64,000 nucleotides of DNA from Parastagonospora avenae f. sp. tritici 18332-5 (Eukaryota; Ascomycota; Dothideomycetes; Pleosporales; Phaeosphaeriaceae): contig JAFJTR010000034.1 of NCBI GenBank assembly GCA_022559985.1, forward strand, positions 62,001-126,000, given 5' to 3'. Positions 54,361-64,000 of this stretch are shown here, piece by piece (the stretch's first letter is position 1; each line of letters begins with the position of its first letter). The translations under genes were made by a program, and so were the position numbers. The notes beneath the pieces are model-generated. The model saw only the letters and a list, made by a program, of their open reading frames with translations, made no database searches and was not told the DNA's origin.

Positions 54361-56088
54361 CTAAGCGTCAACAACCGCCCACTCCTGATCTTCTGATATC
54401 GTCGGAGAAATGCCACCGGCAAGGTCGACGTAGTCCTCATCACCCGATGGGGAGTTCGAATCCTCGGATTGGGCCAGGTACTCCGTCTCGTTTCGAGTGT
54501 CCCCTGCCAGATCCTGCGTGTGTGGCTCGTCGACCTTAGTTCCCAACTCGGTATGCGACGAGCTTGCGGCCGAAGTAGGCTCCTGCAATGGCACGCTCGT
54601 CTCATCTGGCTGATGCGGAATTCCAGTGTGCGTGGCAATATCGACATGGCTCTGTGTGCGAGGCATTGGCACTAGAGCTGGCATCGGGGCCTGGATGGTT
54701 AGCACGTCTGACTGATGCAAAATCCCAGCGTGCTTGCCAATATTGACATCGCTCTGTGTGCGAGGCATTGGGAGCAGAGCCTGGATGGTCAGCACGTCTG
54801 GCTGCTTGGCGATGCCGTAGAGCTCTTTGAGTGCCCTATACATTTGGGGAAAGACGGTGACATTCATGCCAGATATGAACGAGTGAAGCAGCATTGTCAC
54901 GCTGCACATGATCATGACTATGAGGTGTTCGGGATAGAGCGCGTGTTGCATGTACCCACCAACAAGCGCGGCATTGGTCTGCGCGAAGATGAAGATCGCA
55001 GCATATTGCTCCTGTATATTGAAAGAATGTGAGCGTAGAGCCGCGACAGAAGTGGACACCCAATCGCCTGGTGTATGTTGGTTGAGATCGAACTCAGAAG
55101 CAAACAAGCTGACGACATAGAGTATCAGGATGAAGACCTCCAGCGGCATCGACCATGCAACAATGGATCCTGTCGCCCCGCTTACGACGTTGATGTGACG
55201 ATGGATTCTGAACAGCTCTCGAACCTTGAGCTTAGTGTCCGCGAGAGCGTCCTTGTCCATCGTTGCCTTATCCTTCGGTGCTTTCTTAAGGTGGAGGTAT
55301 TCAAGGTGACACGGTGAAGCTTCGCCGACCAGGCGGAATCCATCGGGCATGTGGAGGCGCACCGTGAGCATAGCACATGTAAGAGGTTTTGCGACGGCCG
55401 GGATGAGAGGTTCTGCTGACGTGAAGAAGTCAGCACCGGTCGCGTTGAACAGCCAATTCTGGAGGGGCTTGACTCGATGCTCAATTATCAGCATGGCTTT
55501 CTTTGCGAGATAACGTCCCCGGTAGCTGATTTGAGCCCATTTGTTCAGGACATCTTGCTGTACGCTCGGCTGATCGACATGAGGTGCGTGATGGAGTCTT
55601 CCACAGTTCTCAACCGTCCAGTCTATGGTCCGATTACGAAAGTTGGGATATTGGAATCCTCCAAAGCCCATTAGCTGGACGTCGGCCTCTTGGACTCCGC
55701 GAGCTAGGCAGGCTTCATACGTCTCCATAAACTTGCTGTCAAGCTGCGTATGTTCCAGTTTGTCTATCCGACTCTCAAGCACGTTCTCCCGCCATGTGAT
55801 GCTGCCCTGAGCTCGCAACTTGAAGCTGACTTCTTCAATTTGGGTGTCTAGGATCCCTGAAAACCCCTGGAGGCCAGTGCTGAGTAGAGTACACGTGCTG
55901 ATGAGGTACGCAAGTCCAGCGAAGAGGACAAGGAGGTGAGGAACAGCGAGCTTTGCTTTCGATCGAAGACGGTTCTGGGTGTGCTGCGAAGGCGTCATGC
56001 TAGCCGCCGCTTGACGAAGATCCGGAATGCGCGCGTTGCTGAATGGGAACTTTCGAGAAATATCTTCAGCGTTTGTAGGGCTGGCCAT
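54361..56088 (-). CDS. Membrane protein of unknown function with an internal repeat
   Basis: 575 residues from the ATG at 56088 (CCATGGCC context). The frame stays open to 56412, but that upstream part looks like leader DNA. Predicted membrane helices: about residues 49-70, 309-330, 362-382 and 386-407, with a large hydrophilic loop between the first two that holds two Cys-containing stretches. Residues about 429-494 hold two imperfect copies of a 33-residue unit (QPDVLTIQALLPMPRTQSD and QSDVLTIQAPMPALVPMPRT). The tail is acidic and Ser/Thr rich. The layout, one N-terminal and three C-terminal helices around a big loop, is common in fungal DUF families, but I cannot name it. The repeat is probably disordered. 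No neighbours give a role. Confidence 0.7.
   Translation of the reverse strand: MASPTNAEDISRKFPFSNARIPDLRQAAASMTPSQHTQNRLRSKAKLAVPHLLVLFAGLAYLISTCTLLSTGLQGFSGILDTQIEEVSFKLRAQGSITWRENVLESRIDKLEHTQLDSKFMETYEACLARGVQEADVQLMGFGGFQYPNFRNRTIDWTVENCGRLHHAPHVDQPSVQQDVLNKWAQISYRGRYLAKKAMLIIEHRVKPLQNWLFNATGADFFTSAEPLIPAVAKPLTCAMLTVRLHMPDGFRLVGEASPCHLEYLHLKKAPKDKATMDKDALADTKLKVRELFRIHRHINVVSGATGSIVAWSMPLEVFILILYVVSLFASEFDLNQHTPGDWVSTSVAALRSHSFNIQEQYAAIFIFAQTNAALVGGYMQHALYPEHLIVMIMCSVTMLLHSFISGMNVTVFPQMYRALKELYGIAKQPDVLTIQALLPMPRTQSDVNIGKHAGILHQSDVLTIQAPMPALVPMPRTQSHVDIATHTGIPHQPDETSVPLQEPTSAASSSHTELGTKVDEPHTQDLAGDTRNETEYLAQSEDSNSPSGDEDYVDLAGGISPTISEDQEWAVVDA
54607..54804 (-). repeat. Imperfect tandem repeat in the membrane protein gene
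   Basis: Two DNA copies of about 96-102 bp encoding PMPRTQS-type 33-residue units, shown by near-identical peptides DVLTIQA..PMPRTQS. The copies differ by a short insertion (PAL). Confidence 0.75.
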
Positions 56089-56592
56089 GGTTGTAGATGT
56101 TGCAATGACAGCTGGTCGTGCAGTGCTGGCGAGGTCGGTGGTGTCCACCTTGTGTAGACAGTCTTTTTCTTCCAGTGAGAAAGCGCGCAGGTTGTGCGGC
56201 AGGAAGTTGGGTGAGTAGGGAGTTGTGCCGAGCTGTGAGGGGAGGAGAGAGAGGTATCTATGCCCTGAGGAGAGGATCGTGATGACGCACTTGGCAGGTC
56301 GTTTCACTGTGCACCGGGTCGTGCTAAGACGAGGTGGTGAATTGACAGATGGTCGCTGTTTGTTTGCTGTGACACAAGGCGGAAGGCGCAGGTGTATGCA
56401 CGCGCCCGCCAACTATGACAAGTGAGCTCCGCCTGAACGGGCCAGTCAGCACATGCAAGTCGCAATGTTGAGTGTGAGGAGGGCTATACAGAATCATGAA
56501 AGCTACTCAGAACATCCGAAACTCAAGAACCTACAAGCTGCAAGTTCGTAAACATCAATTGCACAGTACCAAGAAGGTGTCAGATTACCTAC
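56089..56592. other. Intergenic region upstream of the membrane protein gene
   Basis: 504 bp between the membrane protein start and the 3' end of NTH1. It includes the open upstream leader of the membrane protein frame, most likely 5' UTR. Confidence 0.5.
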
Positions 56593-57941
56593 CTATGTCC
56601 TCTTCCGCGTCGTCCGTCTACTAGGTATCCTCCCGATGTCCTCGATATCCCCAATGGCTCGATCAACATCTTCAGTCTTGACTAAAGTACGCGGCGTCTC
56701 TTCAATCTTGACCGCATCATCCGTCACATCCTCCGCCTTAATCTCCCTAACCTCAGCAAGTACCTCTTCTTCCTTCACCAAACCCTCACCCTCCACCTCC
56801 AGCTTAACCGCCTCCTTCTTAACCTTCACCTTAACCTTCTTCCCTACCACAGCGGACGGACACAACCCCCTATCCGCAAGTTTACACTCCCCACACCTCC
56901 TCCCCACCGGCAAACAAATCGTCTGCCCGTGCCCCACCAGCAAATTGTTAATATCATGCCACTTCTCCCTCGGCAGCCAACTCTCCAGCGCCGCCCTCGT
57001 CTGCTCGGGTGTCTGCGTCTTATTCCAGCCCCACAGATTCGTAATACGATGCACATGTACATCGACGCCGATGCCCTCATCCTTGCCCCAAGCAGCGCTC
57101 ATTGTCAGGTATGCCATTTTCGGCCCGACGCCGGGGAGGCTGACGAGACCTTCAATGCTATCCGGTATCTCGCCGTTGAATTTATCGCGCAGAATTTCGG
57201 CGGTGGCTTTTATGTATTTTGTCTTTAGGTTGTGGAAGCCTACTTTGTTGATCATGGCGTTTAGGTCGGGAGGGGAGAGGGCGAGGACGGATTCGAGGTT
57301 GAAGCCCTGGAGTGTGTCAGTGTGTGTGTGTGTGTGTGAAGGGAATAGGGTGGCATGGGGAGGCGTACGCCAGGCATGTTTTCTTGCATGTTCCGCATTG
57401 CGACGGCTGTGACTGTGTCTTTTGTCTGGCTGCTCAGCATCAATGCGATGAGTGTTTGGAAACGCTGATCTCGTGGCGTGCGCTCGCGATCTGCAAGACT
57501 CTCGCAGCCCATGGTGTCTACAGGGGCGATGTTCTCGTTGCGCATTTCACGCGTGAGAGCGTAGATTTCTTCCCAATTCGCCGGCGGCTCGATCTTGACG
57601 GTGCCATCTTCGCCTTTTACTTTCTTCGCAGGAGTTCGACGCGCTTTTTTGGGCTTTTTGGGCGATGCGATTGACGTGATGGACTCTTCTTTGATCTCGT
57701 GTTTGACGGCGATGGGCGCTGTTCTTCGCTTCTTTACAGGCCGCTTCTCTTCCTCTGAGCTTGATTCGGCCGGAGCGTCTATGTCGGCCTCTGATTCGGA
57801 TTCTGAAGAGACTCGTTCAGGACTTGACAGGGCATACTGCCTCTTGCTTCTCTCTTCTGTGACGGCAGAGCGGGTCTGACGTAATGTGCGTGTCGCGGCC
57901 ACAATGCGCGAGGTATCGCGAGAGACACGCGAAGTGCGCAT
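56593..57941 (-). CDS. NTH1: Endonuclease III homolog NTH1 (DNA glycosylase/AP lyase)
   Basis: Two exons on the minus strand: 57941-57369 and 57306-56593, giving 428 residues. Excises oxidised pyrimidines and cuts at the resulting AP site. The first 150 residues are a basic Ser/Glu-rich leader with Lys clusters (nuclear and possibly mitochondrial targeting). Catalytic core: LIALMLSSQTKD, the helix-hairpin-helix SLPGVGPKMA with the catalytic Lys in the downstream GPK motif, GVDVHVHRI with the catalytic Asp, and a [4Fe-4S] cluster motif C-x6-C-x2-C-x7-C. A Glu/Lys-rich tail follows. The intron joins MPG to GFNLES without shifting the frame. A (TG)n tract lies in its 3' half (minus-strand polypyrimidine tract (CA)n). 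Confidence 0.95.
57321..57338. repeat. (TG)n microsatellite inside the NTH1 intron
   Basis: Eighteen bases of TG repeats, reading (CA)n on the gene's strand just upstream of the acceptor. Confidence 0.85.
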
Positions 57942-58264
57942 TGATGCTCGGAATATAACAAGAATGATTGCTATATATTGGTGTCAATTGTGACCTTCAA
58001 TTGCGGCTTTCAGATGCGCGTTGCGACTCCTGAGCTACAGTAATGGCGATATTACGGTTCGTCCGTATTGCGCAACCAATGAGGTGAGACGGACGTTGAC
58101 GCGTGGTCACATGACACAGAACATCGATGACGAGAGCATTTCTGGAAGAAGTGTTGATTAATGCACACTGTTAATTTGTTTATGCATGTAAATCATACAT
58201 TGGAAAAGTTTTAGCTAGGTGTGGTATAAAGAAAAATATACAATCTAGTCTCTAATAACCATTC
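57942..58264. other. Intergenic region upstream of NTH1
   Basis: 323 bp, partly A/T-rich near 58140-58260. NTH1 promoter expected; nothing else recognised. Confidence 0.5.
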
Positions 58265-59770
58265 TTACCCAATCAGCGCAATCTCAATAAATTCACTCAA
58301 CTTCTCCGCATGCTCGCCCTTCATCATGCTAAAGTGATTCGCCCTTTCCGCGCAAAAAATTTCAAAGCTATCCTCCGGCAGCAAAGTCTTCCATTCACAC
58401 GTCCCAAAGTCCGTCCGCGCCTCGGTCAAGGACTCCAAGCCTTCAGGATCATCAGGGCGACGCTTGAAGCGCGGAGTGACATGCTTATCAATGGCGTCGC
58501 AGGCCCAAATGATCGTAGTCTGTGGCGCGACATAGGGGTCCATTGCGCTGGCATGGTGGTCGTGTAATGAGCGCACACACGCCTCAAAGTGGCCGATCAG
58601 CCACGGCGGCGACGCGCGCTTGATGCCGTTAAGTTCGCCCAGGAGCCCGACAATATCACAGTACTCGTAGTACCGTTTGGGTAGGTGGTTGATGACGGGG
58701 ATTTGAGGTGCGCTGAAAGTAATACTCTTTGCGGCTTGCTCAAAGTCAACTAGAATTGGCCGGACTTGCGATGAGTGGAATGCGAACGGCACACCGAGCC
58801 TGGCCAGTCGGAACCCGGTTGTAGATAATGCTTGATGGAGCTTGTTAATATTCTCATTGGTGCCGCTTAATACGACATCATGAGGCCCGTTCTTGCACGC
58901 GATCTCGTTCCGACACCCACTCAAGTCACTCTCCAGGACCTTGTCCATCGAGGCACCAATCGCGAGCATAGCGTGTGTGTTATGGGTGCATTTCTCGGTG
59001 AGCAATCCATTGCGCCCGCTTTCCAACAAGCATGATGGTGTAGGCTTTATGGCAATATGCATGTTGCGCTTCGTCAAGTCTGTAGGAAATTCCGAGTTAA
59101 TCTAGAACAGTCAGATGTGAAATCATCTCCATGTGGAACGTGATAGTTTACTTTGTTTTTGATTCCACAGTGGGGGGGAATGAGGTTCTTCTCGAGCATC
59201 ATAAGCACCTTTACCATCGCAATGGCACCAGAGACAGACTCGCCGTATCCAACGTTTGACTTCGCTGATACCAGGAAAAGAGGATCAGGACGAGTCGATC
59301 CCGGCTCAGCGAATCTCATTAGAACCGACTCCATCCCGCTAGCATCTCCTGCTTGGGTGCCAGTACCGTGCATCTCGACATAGCCAATGCTGTCTGCCTC
59401 AACACAAGCAGAGTTGAGAACTTTCTGAAAGATCTCGCGCTGAGCACCGACATGAGGGCGAGTAATGCTCTCAGCTTCAGCAGAAAGATTTGTGTATGTG
59501 GACAGAATAAGGCGACAATCGGGTCGTTATCTGCCACAGCATCTTCGTAGCGTTTTATAATGAAGGTGTGGGTATTGTTTACTCCTTCCCCATGTGCCCA
59601 TGTTGGGGTCCAGCAGGCCAAGCACGACCCGCAACACAACGACATACTCGACACATAAATTGATGCAATCAGGGCGGGAGACGGCGTCGTGTCGCAGAAT
59701 GAAATCGTCGATTTGGCGCTCATGATCGTCGTGCCGAATCCGGAGGCCGTGTGAGCATACCACATCCATC
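58265..59770 (-). pseudogene. Polyketide synthase relic (non-reducing type; KS, AT and TE fragments)
   Basis: From right to left on the minus strand: ketosynthase pieces near 59770-59130 (FIIKRYEDAVADNDPIVA, ESITRPHVGAQREIF, EMHGTGTQAGD with its His-Gly-Thr motif, SAKSNVGYGESVSG), then an acyltransferase middle fragment at about 58990-58690 (GPHDVVLSGTNENINKL, GVPFAFHSSQVRPI), then a thioesterase C-terminus to 58265 (PPWLIGHFEACVRSL, FCAERANHFSMM). The frame between KS and AT is interrupted, and AT is joined to TE with no acyl-carrier domain between. A complete non-reducing PKS would be about 2,000 residues; less than a third remains. The KS N-terminal half is missing beyond about 59770, where the P450 relic begins on the other strand. 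It is dead. Confidence 0.8.
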
Positions 59771-59779
59771 CCCAACCCA

Positions 59780-60437
59780 ACATGAAGCAATACACTAACA
59801 AACTCGATAGTCGAACAGCAATACGTTCCCTCCTCTTCCACGTACGCCACCACGCCACCGTCCTCGCCAAACTGCACCTCGAATTCTCCAGCGCTTTCCC
59901 CAGCAAAGACACCGTCGCATACTGGGACGCAGCTTCCACCCTCCCCTACTTAGACGCCTGCGTAAAAGAGACCCTACGTCTCCACCCGCCCACAGGCTTT
60001 CTCATGGAGCGCGTCGTACCCCCCGAGGGCGCTGTCATTTGCGGCGCCTTCGTCCCCGGCGGCACGACGGTCGGGTGCATACCGTGGGTGCTGCACCGGC
60101 ACCGCGCGACGTTCGGCGAGGATGTGGAGGACCTCCGGCCTGAGCGGTGGATTGAGGCGAGTCGAGAGTAGAGGGCAGGGATGGAGAGGGTTTGGTGCCC
60201 GTTTGGGTTCAAGTCGAGGATGTGTATGGGGATGAATATGGGGTTGTTTGAGGTGTATAAGGTTGCGGCGACGCTGGTCAATAGATCTCAGGTGAGCTTG
60301 TTGATGGAGAATTGTTGGGACAGAGGGATTGCTGACGAGTCGCTTAGATTGATCTTGAGACTCCGGACAAGGATATGGAGGTTACGTGGAGCAATATCGT
60401 CAATGTGGACTATAATGCGCGCTTGACACGGCGCTGA
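59780..60437 (+). pseudogene. Cytochrome P450 relic (C-terminal half)
   Basis: Coding remains at about 59797-60291 and 60348-60437, separated by a clean 56-nt intron (60292-60347). The I-helix end (TAIRSLLFHV), the K helix ExxR (CVKETLRLHPP), the PERW motif and the C-terminal NIVNVDYNARL stretch can be read. There is a TAG at 60169-60171 (RE-stop-RAGMERVW) in the same frame. The haem Cys motif is FGFKSRMCMG, with Lys where most P450s have Gly. The N-terminal half, including the membrane anchor, is absent. The break lies next to the truncated PKS. The gene was probably a partner of the PKS. Confidence 0.8.
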
Positions 60438-60810
60438 GTCGACGATGTTGGCTACTACGATAATTGAGTAGCGGCATAACTACAAGTTCAAACCGAAAAG
60501 CTCTATAAATTGAAAGGTAGTATCCAAAGAGCAGAGAGCTTCTTTAGAAAGAGAACTGTAGTTGAAATTCAAGAGAAATGACTGTAAATGTATTAGCGTT
60601 ATGAAGATCTTACCTCACTTCCAATTCTCAAAAGCGCAATCTTGAAAGCCCCAACTTCACAGTTACTCCAACTTCAATTATGCTGAAAACGAGATCTCTA
60701 GCTACACGGGTAGCAATATCCTGAACGCCACCCGCTTTTCTAAACCACAATACATGCTAAACCTACAACCCCTCACACCATGAAGTCTTTCAGCTACTTT
60801 GCGTTGCGCC
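60438..60810. other. Intergenic region
   Basis: 373 bp, A/T-rich, between the P450 relic and the Nup188 3' end; nothing recognised. Confidence 0.5.
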
Positions 60811-63800
60811 TCATCCAATGCTCAAGCCCAAACATCTCCCTGCATCTTCCAGCTCAGCCAATACTTTGTCCTCCAACTCGTTCAAGCTTGCATCGCTGCG
60901 GCCCTTTCTGCTGAGCATCTCCACTTCCCGCTCGTCCATGGCGACAATGCGCTCGTGTAGTGCACCCTTGCGGCTGAGCCAGCTCTCAATATCCTCTTTG
61001 ACATTCTCCTTGTCCCAGTCCAGGGGTGCAACGTCGTTGGCTTGGATGCCAAGTTTCGGGCCCTGTTTGCGCACGTTTTCGATGATAGCGGAAACAAGAG
61101 ACAATGAATGTGCTTCTGAGGCGATGGACAGAGTTATCTTGGTAGAGTGGGCTCGCGATGATGGACTGCTATTCATAGCTTGTGATGCCCGGAGAAGCTG
61201 CTCGGGGTACTGGTTGAGGAAGCTCGAGATTTCGCCAGCGATGGGCGGACCTACAGACAGGAGAAGATTTAGACACAATGGTAATATGCCTTTGACCCAA
61301 ATGGAGTACAGCCGTGCTGGTGAATCGAAATGGCCCATGCCGTTAGGCCGGCGGTAGTAGTTCATTAGGTTGGCAGTATTAAGTTGCGATAACACACCTT
61401 CGACCGCCATAGTCTCAGCGAGGGCGGGAATGGTGGAGAGGGAGAGGAGGAACAGCAAGCTTAGTTCGCCGTAGATAGGGTCGGCCACACCGTTGTTGGG
61501 AATGGTGAGGCGGTCCGACCATGAGAACAAGCTGGTGGCGTACCGGAGAGTGTTGTTGTTTGCGAAGAGAAGAGCGGCTTGGGACTGCCACATGTTCATC
61601 TCTGGGATTGCAATGATCCGCTGCAGTAGTGCGGTCAGGAGAGCAAAGTCGGAAGGTGTGACGGATGCTGGCTCAGCGTGGAGTTGTGTAGCTAAGCTGC
61701 GGAATCCTTTGGCAACTGTGTCTGCGAGGATCTCGAGCAGTAGTGTCGAGATAGCTTCAGTGAAGTCGTTGTGACTTTTCGGTACAGTGCCGCGGAAGCT
61801 TGAGCGGAAAGTCACATCCTTTTCCTGACTGGATTCATCGACAAGGTGAAAGTGAAGCGCCAGGAAGAGTATCCGCAATAGCGATCGATAGTAATGGACC
61901 GCATCGCTGGAGAAGACACTGTCGAAGTCAGGAATTGAAGCTCGAATCGCATCCCATACTGGCGCCAAGAGCTGTCGGGTTTCCGTAGTTTGCACCTTCG
62001 CCTCCACGAGCTTCTTCAGTAAAGCAAATGCGAGGTCAGCTCGAGTAACCATGAGCTGGCCAAAAAGCGCCTCCGGTAGATTGGATTCAGCATTGGCCTT
62101 CATGCATTTCTTGACTACACTGGTCAGGAGTCTCGCCACACGGTCGTCCTTGGCAACGACGTAGCTTAGTTCGAGAGCAAGTATTTTCCAACTTTGCAGG
62201 AGTTGCACCTGGGATTCTACCAGACCAAGGTTGAAGTTGGCGTTCTCAACTTCATTCGCAAACCCTGTGCCTTGCCGAGGTCCTGTCCAGTTGCTGTCAA
62301 AGCTCAGTAGTCGGTTCGCGAGATCAATGTCGTAGAAGAAGCTTCGACCAAAAGATTCTGGATACAAGGTCGTTCGCTTCAAATTGTCAGGCGTAACTCC
62401 AGGGAAGTGGGCCTCGATATGCTGCTTCAGGTTGCGGTGTAGCGAGGAGTTGTACGATGGTAGCTCTAGCGCATTATCTTCGAGATAAACCAGGCTGGTG
62501 ACGACTTCCTTGAGCACGGTGATGTCGCCAACTTGCCGCGAACCGTGAAGGTACATGGCCAGGATTTCGCAGGTCAGGGACGCGAACCTGTTCTGGTATG
62601 AACGCTCTACAAGCTCTGCATTGGTCTTGATATTCCTGGGTTGCTTTGCCATCCACTTCATGAATGCGAGGAGCTTTTGGATGAAATCTTTCTCTTTTCT
62701 CAAGTCTCCCATAGCCCATGACCAGTTGTTCTGAGCTGATGAGACGAATTCCAACATAGCCGTGTACAGGTCCCACGGTAGCTTGGTTGAGCTTTTTTCC
62801 GGTAGAGCCATGTTGGTAAGGGCACTGAGGGCTCGCGTGAGCAAGGCTTTGCTCTTCAATGGAGCAGTCGACTCTGACTTAGTCCGCATCGCCTCTCGCG
62901 GTGTGCTACCGGTAAGCAAGTAGAGGGAGAACCATTGCTGTTTGCATGTCACTACCGCCGACAGCAAGTTCCAGACGTTAGTCTGAATATCGAGAACTCT
63001 GATGGGTTCGTCAAGCTGAGACAAGACGCTAAGGAAATTCCTCGCAGTACGTGGTCCAAGGTGACCTAGTAAGGAGGGAGGCTCCTGTTGTTCAGTTTGA
63101 GCGCGAGCTGCGCCTGTTGAGCCATGTGTATCCATCGCCTCGTCTACTGGAGCCACGACGCGAACAGCACCTCGTACAAGAGTCTCGAGCAAAAGAACGA
63201 CCTGTGACTTCCACTTGTCGCTAGAGCCGTAGAGTCGTGCTAGTAGTGGTGTCGCTTTGAACAGCTGCTGCTCTAGGTGTGTCCATGGCTTGTTGAGCAG
63301 CATTGCAACTCGGACCAATGCATCGGCAAGAGTCAGAGTGGCTTGTGTTTGTCGCTTCCACAATGTGCCAGAGCTGGTGAGTAAGGTGGTGTCCTCGGGG
63401 CTTACTCCTATCACCAGTGATGCTAGGATAGGATTCGTGGGCATGTCGCCTTCTGACTTGGTCAAGTATAATTGAGTGATGTACTCAGCTATGGGAGCAA
63501 TCAGCTTGGTGAGCTTCGCGGACAATTTCGATGCATCGTCGACGCTGTAAGCGAGCTGCAAGATCATGGTAAAAACCTCGCATATAGCGATGTTGATCTC
63601 CGGCCGATCATCAGGGCGTGAGTACTTCCAGCTCAAAGAGCTCTCATATATGCTCGCCAATGTCCGCCCGAATGTGAAAAGTGTCGTGCTGATTGTCTTG
63701 TCGGATGTACCGCTCTCCGAAGGGGCTGTGGCATTGAAGCGGCTTACTGCCCTGCTTGGCGTCTTCCGTGCAACAGATCGCTCGACGGCATCTTTAACCA

Positions 63801-64000
63801 AGACCTTGTAAAGTTGAATGCAACCAATCAGGAAGTCGTATCTGCCAAGAACCATCTCAGTTCCGATGAGAACGGCAGCAAGACTGCCACCGTTGCCGTC
63901 GCCTTCGAGCAATCGGCTTCGAGCCAGCCAGGGCCATACTCTCTGCGGAGCGACAGTGGCTAGAACCTCTAGGAAATGAGTGCAGTTGACCAAGAGCTCC
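60811..64000 (-). CDS. NUP188: Nucleoporin Nup188 (C-terminal part, partial)
   Basis: The minus-strand frame runs without a break from the right edge of the window to the stop at 60811, about 1,063 residues; the N-terminus lies outside. It is a long alpha-helical repeat protein with no stops or introns in this stretch. Segments such as RNFLSVLSQLDEPIRVLDIQ, AVVTCKQQWFSLYLLTG and LPSYNSSLHRNLKQHIEAHF fit the Nup188 family, an inner-ring scaffold component that binds Nic96 and Pom34. Full fungal Nup188 is about 1,800 residues, so a large N-terminal part is missing from the window. Alternative families, Nup192 or Nup205, share the same fold; I favour Nup188 from recall of its family signature. 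Confidence 0.75.
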   Translation of the reverse strand, partial: ELLVNCTHFLEVLATVAPQRVWPWLARSRLLEGDGNGGSLAAVLIGTEMVLGRYDFLIGCIQLYKVLVKDAVERSVARKTPSRAVSRFNATAPSESGTSDKTISTTLFTFGRTLASIYESSLSWKYSRPDDRPEINIAICEVFTMILQLAYSVDDASKLSAKLTKLIAPIAEYITQLYLTKSEGDMPTNPILASLVIGVSPEDTTLLTSSGTLWKRQTQATLTLADALVRVAMLLNKPWTHLEQQLFKATPLLARLYGSSDKWKSQVVLLLETLVRGAVRVVAPVDEAMDTHGSTGAARAQTEQQEPPSLLGHLGPRTARNFLSVLSQLDEPIRVLDIQTNVWNLLSAVVTCKQQWFSLYLLTGSTPREAMRTKSESTAPLKSKALLTRALSALTNMALPEKSSTKLPWDLYTAMLEFVSSAQNNWSWAMGDLRKEKDFIQKLLAFMKWMAKQPRNIKTNAELVERSYQNRFASLTCEILAMYLHGSRQVGDITVLKEVVTSLVYLEDNALELPSYNSSLHRNLKQHIEAHFPGVTPDNLKRTTLYPESFGRSFFYDIDLANRLLSFDSNWTGPRQGTGFANEVENANFNLGLVESQVQLLQSWKILALELSYVVAKDDRVARLLTSVVKKCMKANAESNLPEALFGQLMVTRADLAFALLKKLVEAKVQTTETRQLLAPVWDAIRASIPDFDSVFSSDAVHYYRSLLRILFLALHFHLVDESSQEKDVTFRSSFRGTVPKSHNDFTEAISTLLLEILADTVAKGFRSLATQLHAEPASVTPSDFALLTALLQRIIAIPEMNMWQSQAALLFANNNTLRYATSLFSWSDRLTIPNNGVADPIYGELSLLFLLSLSTIPALAETMAVEGVLSQLNTANLMNYYRRPNGMGHFDSPARLYSIWVKGILPLCLNLLLSVGPPIAGEISSFLNQYPEQLLRASQAMNSSPSSRAHSTKITLSIASEAHSLSLVSAIIENVRKQGPKLGIQANDVAPLDWDKENVKEDIESWLSRKGALHERIVAMDEREVEMLSRKGRSDASLNELEDKVLAELEDAGRCLGLSIG

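Overview
The window is nuclear DNA of a filamentous ascomycete (Pezizomycotina; Dothideomycetes is my guess from gene content, not proven). Evidence: short GT-AG introns of about 43-140 nt with CTAAC-type branch sites, many single-copy ascomycete genes (Arp2, RPL5, Arf6-type GTPase, Sgf29, Fta4, Nth1, Nup188), a quinate-pathway gene pair, QDE-2-type Argonautes and C-to-T damage of the kind left by repeat-induced point mutation (RIP).

Layout. 1-1127: no gene recognised. 1128-3238: a complete but dead pogo/Fot-type DNA transposon with 33-bp inverted ends, a TA target duplication and six in-frame stops. 3363-4789: a protein kinase fused to two C2H2 fingers. 4.8-11.2 kb: gene-poor, one small conserved-looking ORF. 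11.2-19.1 kb: Arp2, RPL5 and a 1,219-residue leucine-rich-repeat protein. 19.2-21.1 kb: type II dehydroquinase and quinate/shikimate dehydrogenase side by side. 21.7-29.9 kb: two tandem, diverged Argonaute genes, both broken. 30.8-50.6 kb: dense housekeeping block (Arf6-like GTPase, mitochondrial carrier, GT8 glycosyltransferase, phosphomannose isomerase, SET protein, small Pro/Ser protein, Sgf29, SIKE-like STRIPAK protein, Fta4/CENP-U, a C2-like protein, a CSC1/OSCA channel). 50.9-56.1 kb: a proline-rich orphan, a field of short degenerate repeats, an NAD-binding epimerase-like protein and a membrane protein with an internal repeat. 56.6-57.9 kb: Nth1. 58.3-60.4 kb: relics of a polyketide synthase and a P450. 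60.8-64 kb: C-terminal part of Nup188, running off the window.

The most notable signal is the Argonaute pair. Spliced in silico, every exon phase closes, and both genes keep the catalytic PIWI aspartates. Yet the downstream copy has two in-frame stops. The upstream copy has a stop, a one-base deletion, a one-base insertion and an apparent ATG-to-ATA start loss. All the stops, and the start loss, fit C-to-T changes at CpA. With the RIP-type transposon and the collapsed PKS/P450 locus, this points to recent decay of part of the RNA-silencing machinery in this lineage or isolate, provided the lesions are not assembly errors.
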